Shown: one piece after another, positions 29,535-37,412 of the stretch | How positions within the stretch are numbered: the stretch's first letter is position 1 | How the letters are laid out: each line of letters opens with the position of its first letter | Source: Polymyxa betae | Taxonomy: Eukaryota > Endomyxa > Phytomyxea > Plasmodiophorida > Plasmodiophoridae | Reading direction: 5' to 3' | DNA length: 37,412 nucleotides | Assembly: GCA_003693705.1 (NCBI GenBank) | Contig: RBZT01000449.1 | Span: forward strand, 1 to 37,412 | The notes under the pieces: model-generated | Told to the model about the DNA's origin: nothing | Database searches by the model: none | The model's input: the letters and a program-made list of their open reading frames with translations, nothing else | Translations under genes and position numbers: made by a program

Positions 29535-30089
29535 GCAAGATCTCGAACAGCATAGTTAAGCTAAGCAAGCTACGAGACAGCGTTCGAGCGTTGAAGGTTC
29601 TCATCATCGAATGCCAGAACATGATCTATGATTTGCAAGATCGGCGCAAACGCAACGCCGCTTTCAAAAAGGTCTGCATTGCAATCCAGGTCGCTGTGTT
29701 TGCCTTGGGCAAGGTCAAACTGATCGCCGCCGCGTCTTGCGAAACGGCGGCGGCTGCGGTGAACTGGATCGCAAGTCAGTTAGGCAGCCATTTCAGTGAG
29801 GAGAACAAGGCTATGAAGGTGGAGCAGTCTGTGATGAAAAGCGGCATCGACGCCTCCCAACAATGGGTCGCTTTTTTCTCGTCGCAAGTCGCTAATGAGG
29901 AAAACAACCTGAGACGGATCCAGTATGAGCTCGATGACCTGGAGAAGCGCCTGCCGGAGCTCCAAGGAAGACCGAATGCTCAAGCTGCTGCAGGAACAGA
30001 CACAATTGCAAAGCGAGGAGCGCTTCCTGTCGAACGCCGACCTGCTGGAGCCACTTCGGCTGTCGTCGTTGGAGGACCTCTTGATCTAA
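29535..30089 (+). CDS. helical protein with central hydrophobic stretch; one apparent frameshift
   Basis: The plus-strand frame from a TCTATCTAG acceptor reads KISNSIVKLSKLRDSVRALK, long amphipathic helix, then VCIAIQVAVFALGKVKLIAA with an Ala-rich extension, then a second long helix (NEENNLRRIQYELDDLEKRL). At about 29953-29957 the protein-like frame shifts by one base and continues EDRMLKLLQEQTQLQSEERF to a TAA at 30087. The layout is helix, hydrophobic patch, helix. I do not recognise the family. The upstream exon would overlap the coiled-coil gene on the other strand, so the start is unknown; an internal ATG exists at about 29620. No signal peptide is visible. Confidence 0.5.
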
Positions 30090-30174
30090 GAAACGGCTTC
30101 GTCCCTGCTTATGATACATTCTAAAGCTTGGCCGTTAGATTTGAACATCGAGTTTGATCGTATTTAAAGGTCGT

Positions 30175-30537
30175 TTACAGATGTGACGGTAGCCATTGCA
30201 AAGGCGCTCTCAGGTGCAGCTCGAGGGCGATCCATTCGTCGAGCAGGTCGACAATCTCATCGCTGCTATGCAGGGCGGCGGTCTCGAGTACAGCTGTGGC
30301 CTGGCGTGCCGCCTCGTTCAGGTTGTCGCTAGCAGATAGGCTGTCCTCGAACGCGGCCAAAGCTTCGTTTTCAGCTTGACAACGGTTTGCCATCATCTCA
30401 GATCGGGCTTTATGAAGCCTTTTCAACGACGCTTCTCGAATCGCTCGCGATCTCTGCAAGATCCTGATCATACGACGCTCGCCTATCGACGACATTTCGG
30501 AAGTTATTGTCCGATTTGTCGGGCTGCATTCGGTCAT
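30175..30537 (-). CDS. small helical protein, 120 residues, unknown
   Basis: Single open exon from ATG (30537) to TAA (30175). It starts MTECSPTNRTITSEMSSIGE and is Arg/Ala/Glu-rich and helical (RSRAIREASLKRLHKARSEM, then AFEDSLSASDNLNEAARQ), with no signal peptide or membrane segment. It converges with the helical gene on the plus strand, 85 bases apart. A possible donor (GTAAAC) overlaps its stop codon, so it could instead be a 5' exon of the coiled-coil gene at 28557-29508, with the plus-strand gene lying inside the intron; the reading frames do not prove either. Confidence 0.45.
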   Translation of the reverse strand: MTECSPTNRTITSEMSSIGERRMIRILQRSRAIREASLKRLHKARSEMMANRCQAENEALAAFEDSLSASDNLNEAARQATAVLETAALHSSDEIVDLLDEWIALELHLRAPLQWLPSHL

Positions 30538-30600
30538 AAACTACCTGTTGAAAACGAACGTGAAAGTTTCACACAAATGCAGACTTTATAACCAGTAACA

Positions 30601-31522
30601 TTACAGCTGAGCAACGGATATCGGTGTAAATCGTCTATTTGCATACAATGGGTAGCCAATCGGTGAATCCAAAGGGCAGTTCTTGTTGCGTTCAGCAGGC
30701 GGGCATTGGGTGGCGTTCATGCTCGATGGATTGATACAGAGCAGGATCTGATCGATGATCGGCTCGCCATCCACTTTCTTACACCATACAATGGGCTTAT
30801 GACCCGTCCCGTTCTCGATCGCATCCTCCCATTCTTCAACCATATAGCCCTAATCTCTTATCAGTAACAATACAGCGAGCCCATCGCATCAGACGTACGA
30901 CACCCTCACTGTTCGGGACGATCTCGCGCTGGGCCAGCATGGTCGTGATATTGTAGGTTCGGGCGAGCTGCAGCGCGTCTGCAAAGTAATCGTGTTCGTC
31001 GCCATCGGTACATGTGCCATGCTTCCTATATTCTAAAGAGAGATTAGAGGCGATAAGAGAAGCCAGATGATGAGAGACCATGGTCCCAGAAGGAGACGCC
31101 TTTTCCATACAGATCGGGCCAATGCTGCTGTAGATCAGGTAGCAGATCAGTGACCGCTGATGGATCGAATCTCCGGTTGTTGCAGAACTGTGGCCAAGTT
31201 CCATCACAGCGCTGTGGCCATAATCCATGGATCGTGAAGATCGGGAATTCAGCAGCTGCACATTGTGTATGATGCTGTTAGACGATTCAATAGGCCGAAG
31301 ATAGAGTTGGCAGCCGGGTCCTACCGATCCGAGACAGTTGGTAGCAGGCCATTGATTGACGAACAGGTAGAAGTCCCAGTCGTTGGCGTCCCGAGACCGG
31401 CTGGTGGCTCTGATCGGGCAGATGTCGGACTGTGCGGCGACGACGGCAGCAACCATGACAATGACCCCGATCAGCATGATGACGCTGTGATGGATGTGAA
31501 TTAGACAGAGCGCGTGACCCAT
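30601..31522 (-). CDS. secreted ribonuclease T2
   Basis: Exons 31522-31325, 31274-31079, 31032-30899 and 30849-30601 with introns of 50, 46 and 49 bp give 258 residues (243 if the ATG at 31477 is used; both leave a hydrophobic leader MLIGVIVMVAAVVAA). Both RNase T2 active-site motifs are intact: FTIHGLWPQ (CAS I) and, created by splicing, HEYRKHGTC (CAS II). WDFYLFVNQWPATNC before CAS I, TWPQFCNN after it, and the C-terminal DAIENGTGHKP then CINPSSMNATQC carry the expected disulfide cysteines. Reaction: cleavage of RNA by way of 2',3'-cyclic phosphates in the secretory, lysosomal or extracellular space. In saprotrophs and parasites it commonly serves phosphate scavenging or host RNA degradation; which applies here is unknown. 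Confidence 0.93.
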
Positions 31523-31545
31523 CCTCGGTCGGCGACATTGGGCGT

Positions 31546-31635
31546 GTTACGTTAAGTTCACGTGACCATCTTCAGACCTTTTGGTAACGCAGGGCTGAAA
31601 CGTAAAGTGGCCGTGACCGACAACTTGCGTGATTC
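31546..31635. promoter_or_regulatory. two copies of an ACGTTAAGT..CGTGACC element upstream of RNase T2
   Basis: Immediately upstream of the RNase T2 start, TTACGTTAAGTTCACGTGACC begins near 31547 and a related AACGTAAAGTGGCCGTGACC begins near 31592, about 45 bases apart. Similar strings occur inside the first introns of the coiled-coil gene (7826-7845) and of the kinase (8821-8845). The function is unknown; the core CACGTGAC would suit a bHLH/bZIP-type site. Confidence 0.4.
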
Positions 31636-31989
31636 GTTACTCAATATAACCTGAAGCAGCCTTCATCTGGCAGCCTCACAGATTCATGGCCCGACTCGAA
31701 TTCTGATGAACTTGTTTCGGAGGAAGCGGGTGATTTCGCTTTTACTGACCAAGAGCTTCTCTTGTGAACTGCAGCTCGTTTCATAACAAGCTGTCAGATC
31801 TGTCGTTTACTCTCACGATCCTCTGGTAGCCTAATCTAATTGATATTAAAAGGCAAGAGCATCAAGTCGGTTTTGATACACTGTTTTATCTACTAAAGGG
31901 CACGAATTGAATCTGCACGCCTTCAAATACGTTCGGCTCTTTAAACGCGATAAACCAAAGAGATGTTGCAAAAAGATAATCGGACTCAC

Positions 31990-32175
31990 CCTAACCCGTA
32001 CTGGAGCATTGCGCTCTACCATAATATTGATCAGATAGGCCCGAATAGCTTGGTGGATCGGGCCCCCTGGAACATCGAGACAGCGGTGCAATGTCCCGTC
32101 GTCATAATAGGCGATTCCCACACATACAGTCTCATCAGGGTTACAGAACAGGTGCGTTTGGATGCCTGAGATGGT
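31990..32175 (-). other. possible isolated coding exon
   Basis: A minus-strand frame bounded by an AG acceptor (CATCTCAG) and a good donor (GGGTGAGT) reads IQTHLFCNPDETVCVGIAYY then LDVPGGPIHQAIRAYLINI. It looks like protein but has no ATG, no neighbouring exon I can join and no known family. It may be an exon of a gene upstream of RNase T2 or a relic. Confidence 0.3.
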
Positions 32176-32223
32176 TAGAAATTTCCCATCAACCTCATGG
32201 GGGGAGGGGGCTATCGGAGACAA

Positions 32224-33019
32224 TCAACGAAAACCAGATGAAATTTTGCCTAAACCTTGCCACATACAGGGGTCATAAGGCAAGGCTGTACAAAACCTTG
32301 TCATCTGACCCCAGTTACGAGGCAGCTGGCTTTTTCCATGATGGCCATTTGGTGATAGGGGCGCTATGCTATCCGGTATTGGCTGGTCAACGACAGATGT
32401 CAGCCTTTAAGATGCACTGATAAAGCAATATTGATTTTGTATGGATGAATGATGCCATTCAACGACAGAGTACGCTCGGCTACCGGTAAGGGTAAGATTT
32501 ACCAAAAAGGAGAGAGTTGTTGCCACATTTCTGGTCACCCAGAGGCGCTCTGATAATTTGACCCGATATTTGCTGCAGCAAAATGGATATCAACGGATGC
32601 TAAAACGAGCGAACTTGTAACAAGGATGGATAAAAATCCAACCCCGGTCTAAACCTTGTTGTTCCTGCACAAACCCCATCAAGGCACGAGCTGTCGACCA
32701 GACAGGCGAAATTGAAGTGATCCCGATACGCTACTGATGACGACGAAGCAATGCCTGCTGAGAAAACAGCGATGTCAGATGGAAATTCCTGGTTTTGGGC
32801 AGCACTAAGAACTACTGATGTGACAAGGACAATGTTGGATTTGACCCTGCAAACAGTGACCGCCTGTCTTCAATTTTAGATCCAATTTAGCTCAAAGGAA
32901 TGTTGCATAGATAGAGATGTTACAATACAATCAAATAATCGGATAGCGGATTGAACTCTTGATCCTATCAGAACCACAACTGTTATTTGTTGATATCGTG
33001 AAGAGGGCGCACAACAGAC
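32224..33019. other. intergenic, nothing identified
   Basis: There is only short-frame sequence here. AAACCTTG recurs at about 32252, 32299 and 32652, and near the right window edge as its complement, CAAGGTTT. I see no gene. Confidence 0.4.
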
Positions 33020-34517
33020 TTACATCTTTGACGATCTCCATCCGTACGGAACATCTTTGGGCATCATCGACTCGTAGTGATGCAGATACGACTTGAAGAT
33101 CGTGTTCCATAATGCATTTTGTAAGGTGGCCACGAACGCTTCCATCACCCCCGCGACATCGTTCCTGTGGATTTCCGGGAATCGTTTCGAATACTGATAG
33201 CCTTCGCTCTCTGTTCCCGGCATCTGAAAGCAACTGAAGCATTTGATTGCCGATTTCTGGGGTCCATCCTCCGCCCTCTGAACAGGCACCAGTTCGTAGA
33301 CTTGCGGCAGAATCTCAATGATCATCTTACGAACTCGATCGGCCGAATCCGGAACCATCTGCAGCTGGCGCGCTATTAAGCTACCGATATTTCGGTTGAA
33401 TTCGTTGGCTTGAGCTGGACTGAGATCTTCAAGAAGCCCTAAAAGGCAATGCATGACTGTCGCTGAATTGGTTTTGAAGAAGCGCCTGTTTTCGATTTCT
33501 CTGATTTCATCAGAATCGGACTCGTCTTCGTCCGTCGATATCAAATGCTCCAGAGCTCGCCGTAATGCTTGATTGTTGCCAGCCAGAAATTCGACACATT
33601 CGTCAAACGAAGACTCAGGGAATAAGCTTGCCATTCTGTCGACCACATGAGTTATGTTCTGAATCAGAAGTTTCGGAATTTGTTGGTTCATAAAGCAAGT
33701 CTGTTCTAAATGATGCACCAACGCGTATAGAAGATGCCTCTCGATGGTTGTGGCTGATGTCAGCCATGTTAGAGGCGGCGTTGGATCTCGATTCCATTGC
33801 AGGGTGTATTGCACGTGGTTGTATTTGCAGATTACTAAAATACACCAGTTAGGAAATAAAACGCGCTCGTTATCATCAACAGCATGACTGGGAAATCGCA
33901 ACAAAAACCCAGAGACCGGGAGAAGTAAAATTGTCATTCTCAAAGAAACTCGACTTGGAAAATAATGATGTCGGAAACCATGACGAAAAAGGAGAAGTCA
34001 GTGGCGTTGTATATGAAGCTGTAAATTGCGAAATGAACGAAATCGGCGTAAAATTTGAATGGATTACTTACTATGAAGAAAGCTGAACATCTCGAGGACA
34101 TCAGCGGGAGCTTCAGGTGTCAAGCCTCTGTCATCCGATTGGATCAGGCTAATGACGTCGTCGCAGAGCTGCTTGAGATGTCGTTCGGCTAACTCGCAAT
34201 GTCCTTCGCGAACATTATCGCTGAGAGCAAGAACAAAACAGACGAATCGCTGACTAACCAATGGGAATGTATTCCGCCATGATATTCGGGTTCTCGCCAT
34301 ACACCAATCTATCGGATTCCAGTGTCGCCGTGCTGGTTCTAATCGAAGAGCTCATCAGCGACACCCTGGACACCAGCGGCGTCGGTGTGTCCGGCTCCGA
34401 CATCGACGTCATCGGGGACAGACTGGATCCCTCAGTCAGCACGATCTTTATCGGCGCCAACGTCTTTGTAGCCGACGAGATCGCGGCCAGCAAACAGATC
34501 AGCAGCAGCTGCGACAT
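33020..34517 (-). CDS. secreted protein of an unrecognised family, copy A
   Basis: Exons 34517-34255, 34220-34072 and 33834-33020 (introns 34 and 237 bp) give 408 residues. It starts MSQLLLICLLAAISSATKT, a signal peptide, followed by a Ser/Thr-rich region ending EYIPI. The third exon contains IICKYNHVQYTLQW, PPLTWLTS, QIPKLL, a helical block with two repeats of an ILPQVYEL/VLPMLP-like pattern (LEDLSPAQANEFNRNIGSLI), and ends SMMPKDVPYGWRSSKM. It aligns along most of its length with the protein at 35680-36871, including the position and phase of the second intron. An acidic insert (STDEDESDSDEIREIE) is specific to this copy. Few cysteines, so not a typical saposin fold. Function unknown; secretion is inferred. 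Confidence 0.7.
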
Positions 34518-34572
34518 TTTGTCAATGCTATCAGCCAATCACGCAGTTTGTGGGGAAACAATGAGTGGGGTC

Positions 34573-34757
34573 ACCCCATGACCCCAACAGTCAAGGATGG
34601 GCCGATATCTTACCCCATGACTCCAACAGTCAAGGATGGGCGATAATCTTACCCCAGACCCCAACAGTAAAGGATGGGCGATATCTTACCCCATGACCCC
34701 AACAGTAAAGGATGGGCCGACATCTTACCCCCATGACCCCAACAGTCAACGATGGGT
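34573..34757. repeat. minisatellite, about 5 units of 38-40 bp
   Basis: Units carry CCCCATGACCCCAACAGT followed by AAGGATGGGC and GATATCTTA. Five copies with small indels are recognisable. The tract lies 55 bases upstream of the start of secreted copy A. Confidence 0.9.
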
Positions 34758-35186
34758 CTATCACGACGATAACAATTAGGTGTGACATACAATCGGCAAA
34801 TCGGTTTGACACAAATGTGAACGTCAGGTCCAGACAGAGCCGGCATGGATCGTGTCGATTTTTCGAACACGGCGGCGCCCGACGCCAGAGGGCCAGCTCG
34901 GCCGAGGCCAGCGGCATCAGCGTCATCTTCATGCAGGGGAGTCGTTCGATCAACTCGTTCGCGGGTCCCCAACTGTCTCAGAAACCCAGCACAGCGACTA
35001 GCTAGCTGAGACCCTAACTTTTCCGCTAGTCGCCACGATCTGAGCTGACCCATGGATCTGATCTGTCAAGATAGCCGGCGAATGGTACGACCACCGGATT
35101 CGACGACTCTGGGTGGGAGCGATTCAGTTCTGAAGTCCACCTATCAACAGTAGGATAGAAGGGCCAGTATTATGGCATCAGACCTC

Positions 35187-35223
35187 AATGCTGGCCCATC
35201 ATCAGATATGATGGGCCAGCATT
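35187..35223. repeat. perfect 16-bp hairpin with 5-base loop
   Basis: AATGCTGGCCCATCAT (35187-35202) and ATGATGGGCCAGCATT (35208-35223) are exact reverse complements around CAGAT. A partial third arm, GGGCCAGTATT, occurs at 35161-35171. There is no T-run after the stem, so this is not a typical terminator. Confidence 0.9.
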
Positions 35224-35487
35224 AGCACTGAGACTCGGCATGCGATCAGCATCAATCAGTGCCAGGACGGCGTCAAACTGATCTGTAAACTAGTGCATCG
35301 AGTACAGAGGATAAAACAGGACTCGATCTTGTGAGAGAATCGCATCCAAGATCCCTGGTAATGACAGATAGAGAGGAATGCAATTCCTATAGAGTTAAAC
35401 ATCGAAACCAACGAACATCGCTCGATACAGGCTGGATAAAGCAACAACGGTTGTATAAAGCGAAATCCCAGTACGTCTTCTTCAGAA

Positions 35488-35586
35488 GGATTCGTCAGAT
35501 CGTGCCATTGAATGTTAGCGGGATTCGTCAGATCGTGCCATTGAGTGTTGGCGGGATTCGTCAGATCGTGCCATTGAATGTTGGCG
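35488..35586. repeat. 33-bp tandem repeat, three copies
   Basis: Three consecutive 33-base units (GGATTCGTCAGATCGTGCCA, then TTGAATGTTGGCG) differ at two or three positions. The unit length is divisible by three, so the plus strand reads repeated IRQIVPLNVGG without stops, but no gene is evident around it. Confidence 0.9.
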
Positions 35587-35679
35587 ACTCCCGTTCCACT
35601 TGCTGAATCTGTAGTGAACTATCCTGCTCTCCAGTATTATTATCACTCGATGGCAGAACGACGACGACATATCGATGGC

Positions 35680-36871
35680 TTACTTTTGCGAAGGAGTACG
35701 ATTGCGATACGATCTGGGGACATTCGCCCTGATATTCGCCATGGAATCATCATAGTACAGCATGTACGACAAACAGATCGAATGCCAATCGGGTTTCAGC
35801 TTCATCGCGATCAGAGCGTCTCTGACGCTAGCGATGTCGCTGTCCTCGATCTTCGGTCGCAACATCACGATCGGTGTCTCAACGGAGCAGCACAACGCCG
35901 GCAGGCGACGTTTCGGCATCGGTTTGGCGACCGGCAACATTGGCAGGACCTGGTTCAGAGCCTCACCAATGATCTGATCCAAATCCGGAATCTGCAGCAT
36001 GCGATCGACGACCAGCTCGCCGATTTCTTCGTTGAGCCTTTGACGTTCTTCCGGGCTGAGATTCGGCAGTACTCGTAGCAGAGCTTCTTCGATGGTTTCG
36101 GAGTCATCACAGACGACCTTCTCCATCGTCTTGCAGTTGCTGCGCAGATAGTCGATGCAGTCCTTGGGCGAAGCGCCGTTGGCGAGCTTGGCGAATTTGC
36201 GAAACAGCGCCTTGATCAGCCTGGGGATCTGATTGCGGATCTGCACGTTATCGAACTCGTTCGAATCGAAGGTGAACCAATTCTGTCCGCCATTCGAAGA
36301 CAGCCATTGAATTGGGTGTTTAGCAGTTGGATACCAAATCAGAGCAAATTCGTCGCCTTTATACCAGCATGAAACTACAATCTAACATTACACAAAAAAA
36401 AAGAGAAACAGCAGCTGAGTATGAGATTACCGCGAATGAAATGGAATTGCTCGAAGAATTCCTGAGGGATGCGTTTGATGCGTTTGGGTTCATGCGACTC
36501 GCTGATGGCGAAATCATAAATCTTATCGTAGATGAGATAGAGATAGCCTTGAATAGAATAGGCATCATCTATTCAATATCAGCTACAAGCTGCCATACAA
36601 TGACCAGGTCCAGCATACTGATAGGAACGTATCGGATAGAGATCGAGGGCGTCGCCGACTCCGACAGGTCCGGGATCGAGCTGGCCACGGACCGCGCTAA
36701 CGACGACGACGACAGGTCCGATGATGACGACCACGACGTGAGAATCGACCACAGCGACGACCTACGCGATGACGACGACGACGACGACGACTCTGTATCG
36801 GATATGTAGGTGCCCGATGCCAGGACCAATACGGCAGAGAACAGCAGCAGCAGGAGCATGATCGACTGCAT
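35680..36871 (-). CDS. secreted protein of the same unrecognised family, copy B
   Basis: Exons 36871-36619, 36568-36431 and 36374-35680 (introns 50 and 56 bp) give 361 residues. Leader MQSIMLLLLLFSAVLVLASG, then a serine tract (eight consecutive Ser) and an aspartate/serine-rich region ending RYVPI, matching EYIPI of copy A. The third exon VSCWYKGDEFALIWYPTAKH then PIQWL aligns without gaps with the equivalent part of copy A, and NQIPRLI matches NQQIPKLL. Further blocks (CIDYLRSNC, LPNLSPEERQRLNEEIGELV, QIIGEALNQVLPML) match too. Identity is low, so the duplication is old. It is preceded in frame by an open sequence to the window edge, so a longer protein with an internal membrane anchor is an alternative. 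Confidence 0.7.
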
Positions 36872-37412
36872 TCGACGGAATCTGCGGGAATTGAACGTCG
36901 GTCCTACAGATCCGCGACTGCCGTAGAAAACGCCTCGATCCTGCGTAGGTTTTTTAGGGCTCCGGATGAGAACAGCCTCGCTGTACCGAATCTGCGAGAT
37001 CCCTTCGTCTTCGGTTCGTCGTTCGCGATGGGCATTGGTTGACGTCATTCGATCGAGCGGCGATCGGCGGAGCTGGATGGATGTATGTAAACGAGAGATC
37101 AGCTGGTGAACCGCCAGCAGATATAGCGTCGCTGAAAAGTGGGCCAGTAGAACCCTGCATAGCAAGGGACTCGGACAGTAGGTGTCTTCAAAGAGCTCTT
37201 GAGAGAACTTCCGCAACGCCTTTAGAACGAACTTGGCATCCACAAGCTCCTGAATCTCGCTCGATACGGATTCGTCACCCTGGACCGGCTGCAGCAATTG
37301 TCGAATATTGAACTGATTTCTTGACGATTCAAGCAGCGATTCTTGGGATCGCTTCCTCGAGGACGACGCCGATCTTCTTGTTTGATAAAATACTGGGGTT
37401 CTGGCAAGGTTT
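36872..37412 (-). other. partial open frame running off the right edge
   Basis: Reading leftward from the window end, one frame stays open for over 500 bases and continues without a stop into the start of secreted copy B. The part from 37412 to about 37090 looks like protein: NQFNIRQLLQPVQGDESVSS, then ELVDAKFVLKALRKFSQELF and LLCRVLLAHFSATLYLLAVH. The part from 37090 to 36872 is Arg/Ser-rich and less convincing. This may be the 3' end of a neighbouring gene or an N-terminal extension of copy B. No family is recognised. Confidence 0.4.

Larger units (their letters stand above)
34758..35679. other. spacer between the two secreted paralogues
   Basis: A GC-rich patch at 34800-35050 is open on both strands (for example LIERLPCMKMTLMPLASAEL on the minus strand), but neither reading is convincing. 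The remainder holds a perfect hairpin (35187-35223) and a 33-bp minisatellite (35488-35586). No gene is called. Confidence 0.45.

Noticed and set aside
34261..34581. Plus-strand 106-codon frame
   Set aside because: Antisense of the first exon of secreted copy A, which has a signal peptide and a matching paralogue.
36327..36809. Plus-strand frame ending in an aspartate run
   Set aside because: It is the antisense of the poly-serine and leader region of secreted copy B.
33020..36871. Saposin-type proteins
   Set aside because: The helical domains lack the six-cysteine pattern of saposins; only isolated cysteines are present.

Overview
This window is nuclear DNA from a non-animal, flagellated, intron-rich eukaryotic microbe. 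Evidence for this: nearly every gene is split by GT-AG introns, mostly 44-58 bp with a CTAAC/CTGAC-like branch site close to a TAG or CAG acceptor. The Atg8 protein is of the fungal/oomycete/plant type (ends GENTFG) and not the animal GABARAP type. An enkurin gene implies a 9+2 flagellum, and three short intergenic or intronic tracts look like TTTAGGG-type telomere sequence. A SAR-clade protist (stramenopile or rhizarian) fits best, but this is inference. All splice sites were placed by reading frame and protein family pattern; none has transcript support.

Left part (1-11500): a weak kinase-like remnant and an inverted-repeat patch, then a TMEM245/AI-2E-family membrane protein (+), a small secreted EGF-like protein (-), a 549-aa coiled-coil protein (-) and, divergently from it, a CaMKK-like kinase (+). 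A 260-bp minisatellite and a TRIAP1/Mdm35 homologue follow.

Middle part (11500-28500): enkurin (-); a 6-kb, about 22-exon CHD-family chromatin remodeller (-) that joins an N-terminal CW zinc finger and a SANT domain to tandem chromodomains and a class-III-like CHD motor; ATG8 (-); an unrecognised 90-aa gene (-); a gamma-tubulin complex component (+); and RABL3 (+).

Right part (28500-37412): a coiled-coil, possibly axonemal gene carrying apparent one-base deletions (-); a helical protein on the opposite strand with one apparent frameshift; a 120-aa helical protein; a secreted RNase T2 with both catalytic motifs (-); and two diverged tandem paralogues of an unrecognised secreted family (-) that share intron positions. 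The spacer between them holds two minisatellites and a perfect 16-bp hairpin. A partial reading frame runs off the right edge.

The genes are mostly unrelated housekeeping functions (autophagy, chromatin, microtubule nucleation, cilia, mitochondrial lipid transport, signalling) plus secreted proteins. There is no operon-like pathway. The points most worth checking are the CW-SANT-CHD architecture, the secreted paralogue pair, the recurring ACGTTA-type intronic and upstream motif, and the frameshifted coiled-coil region.
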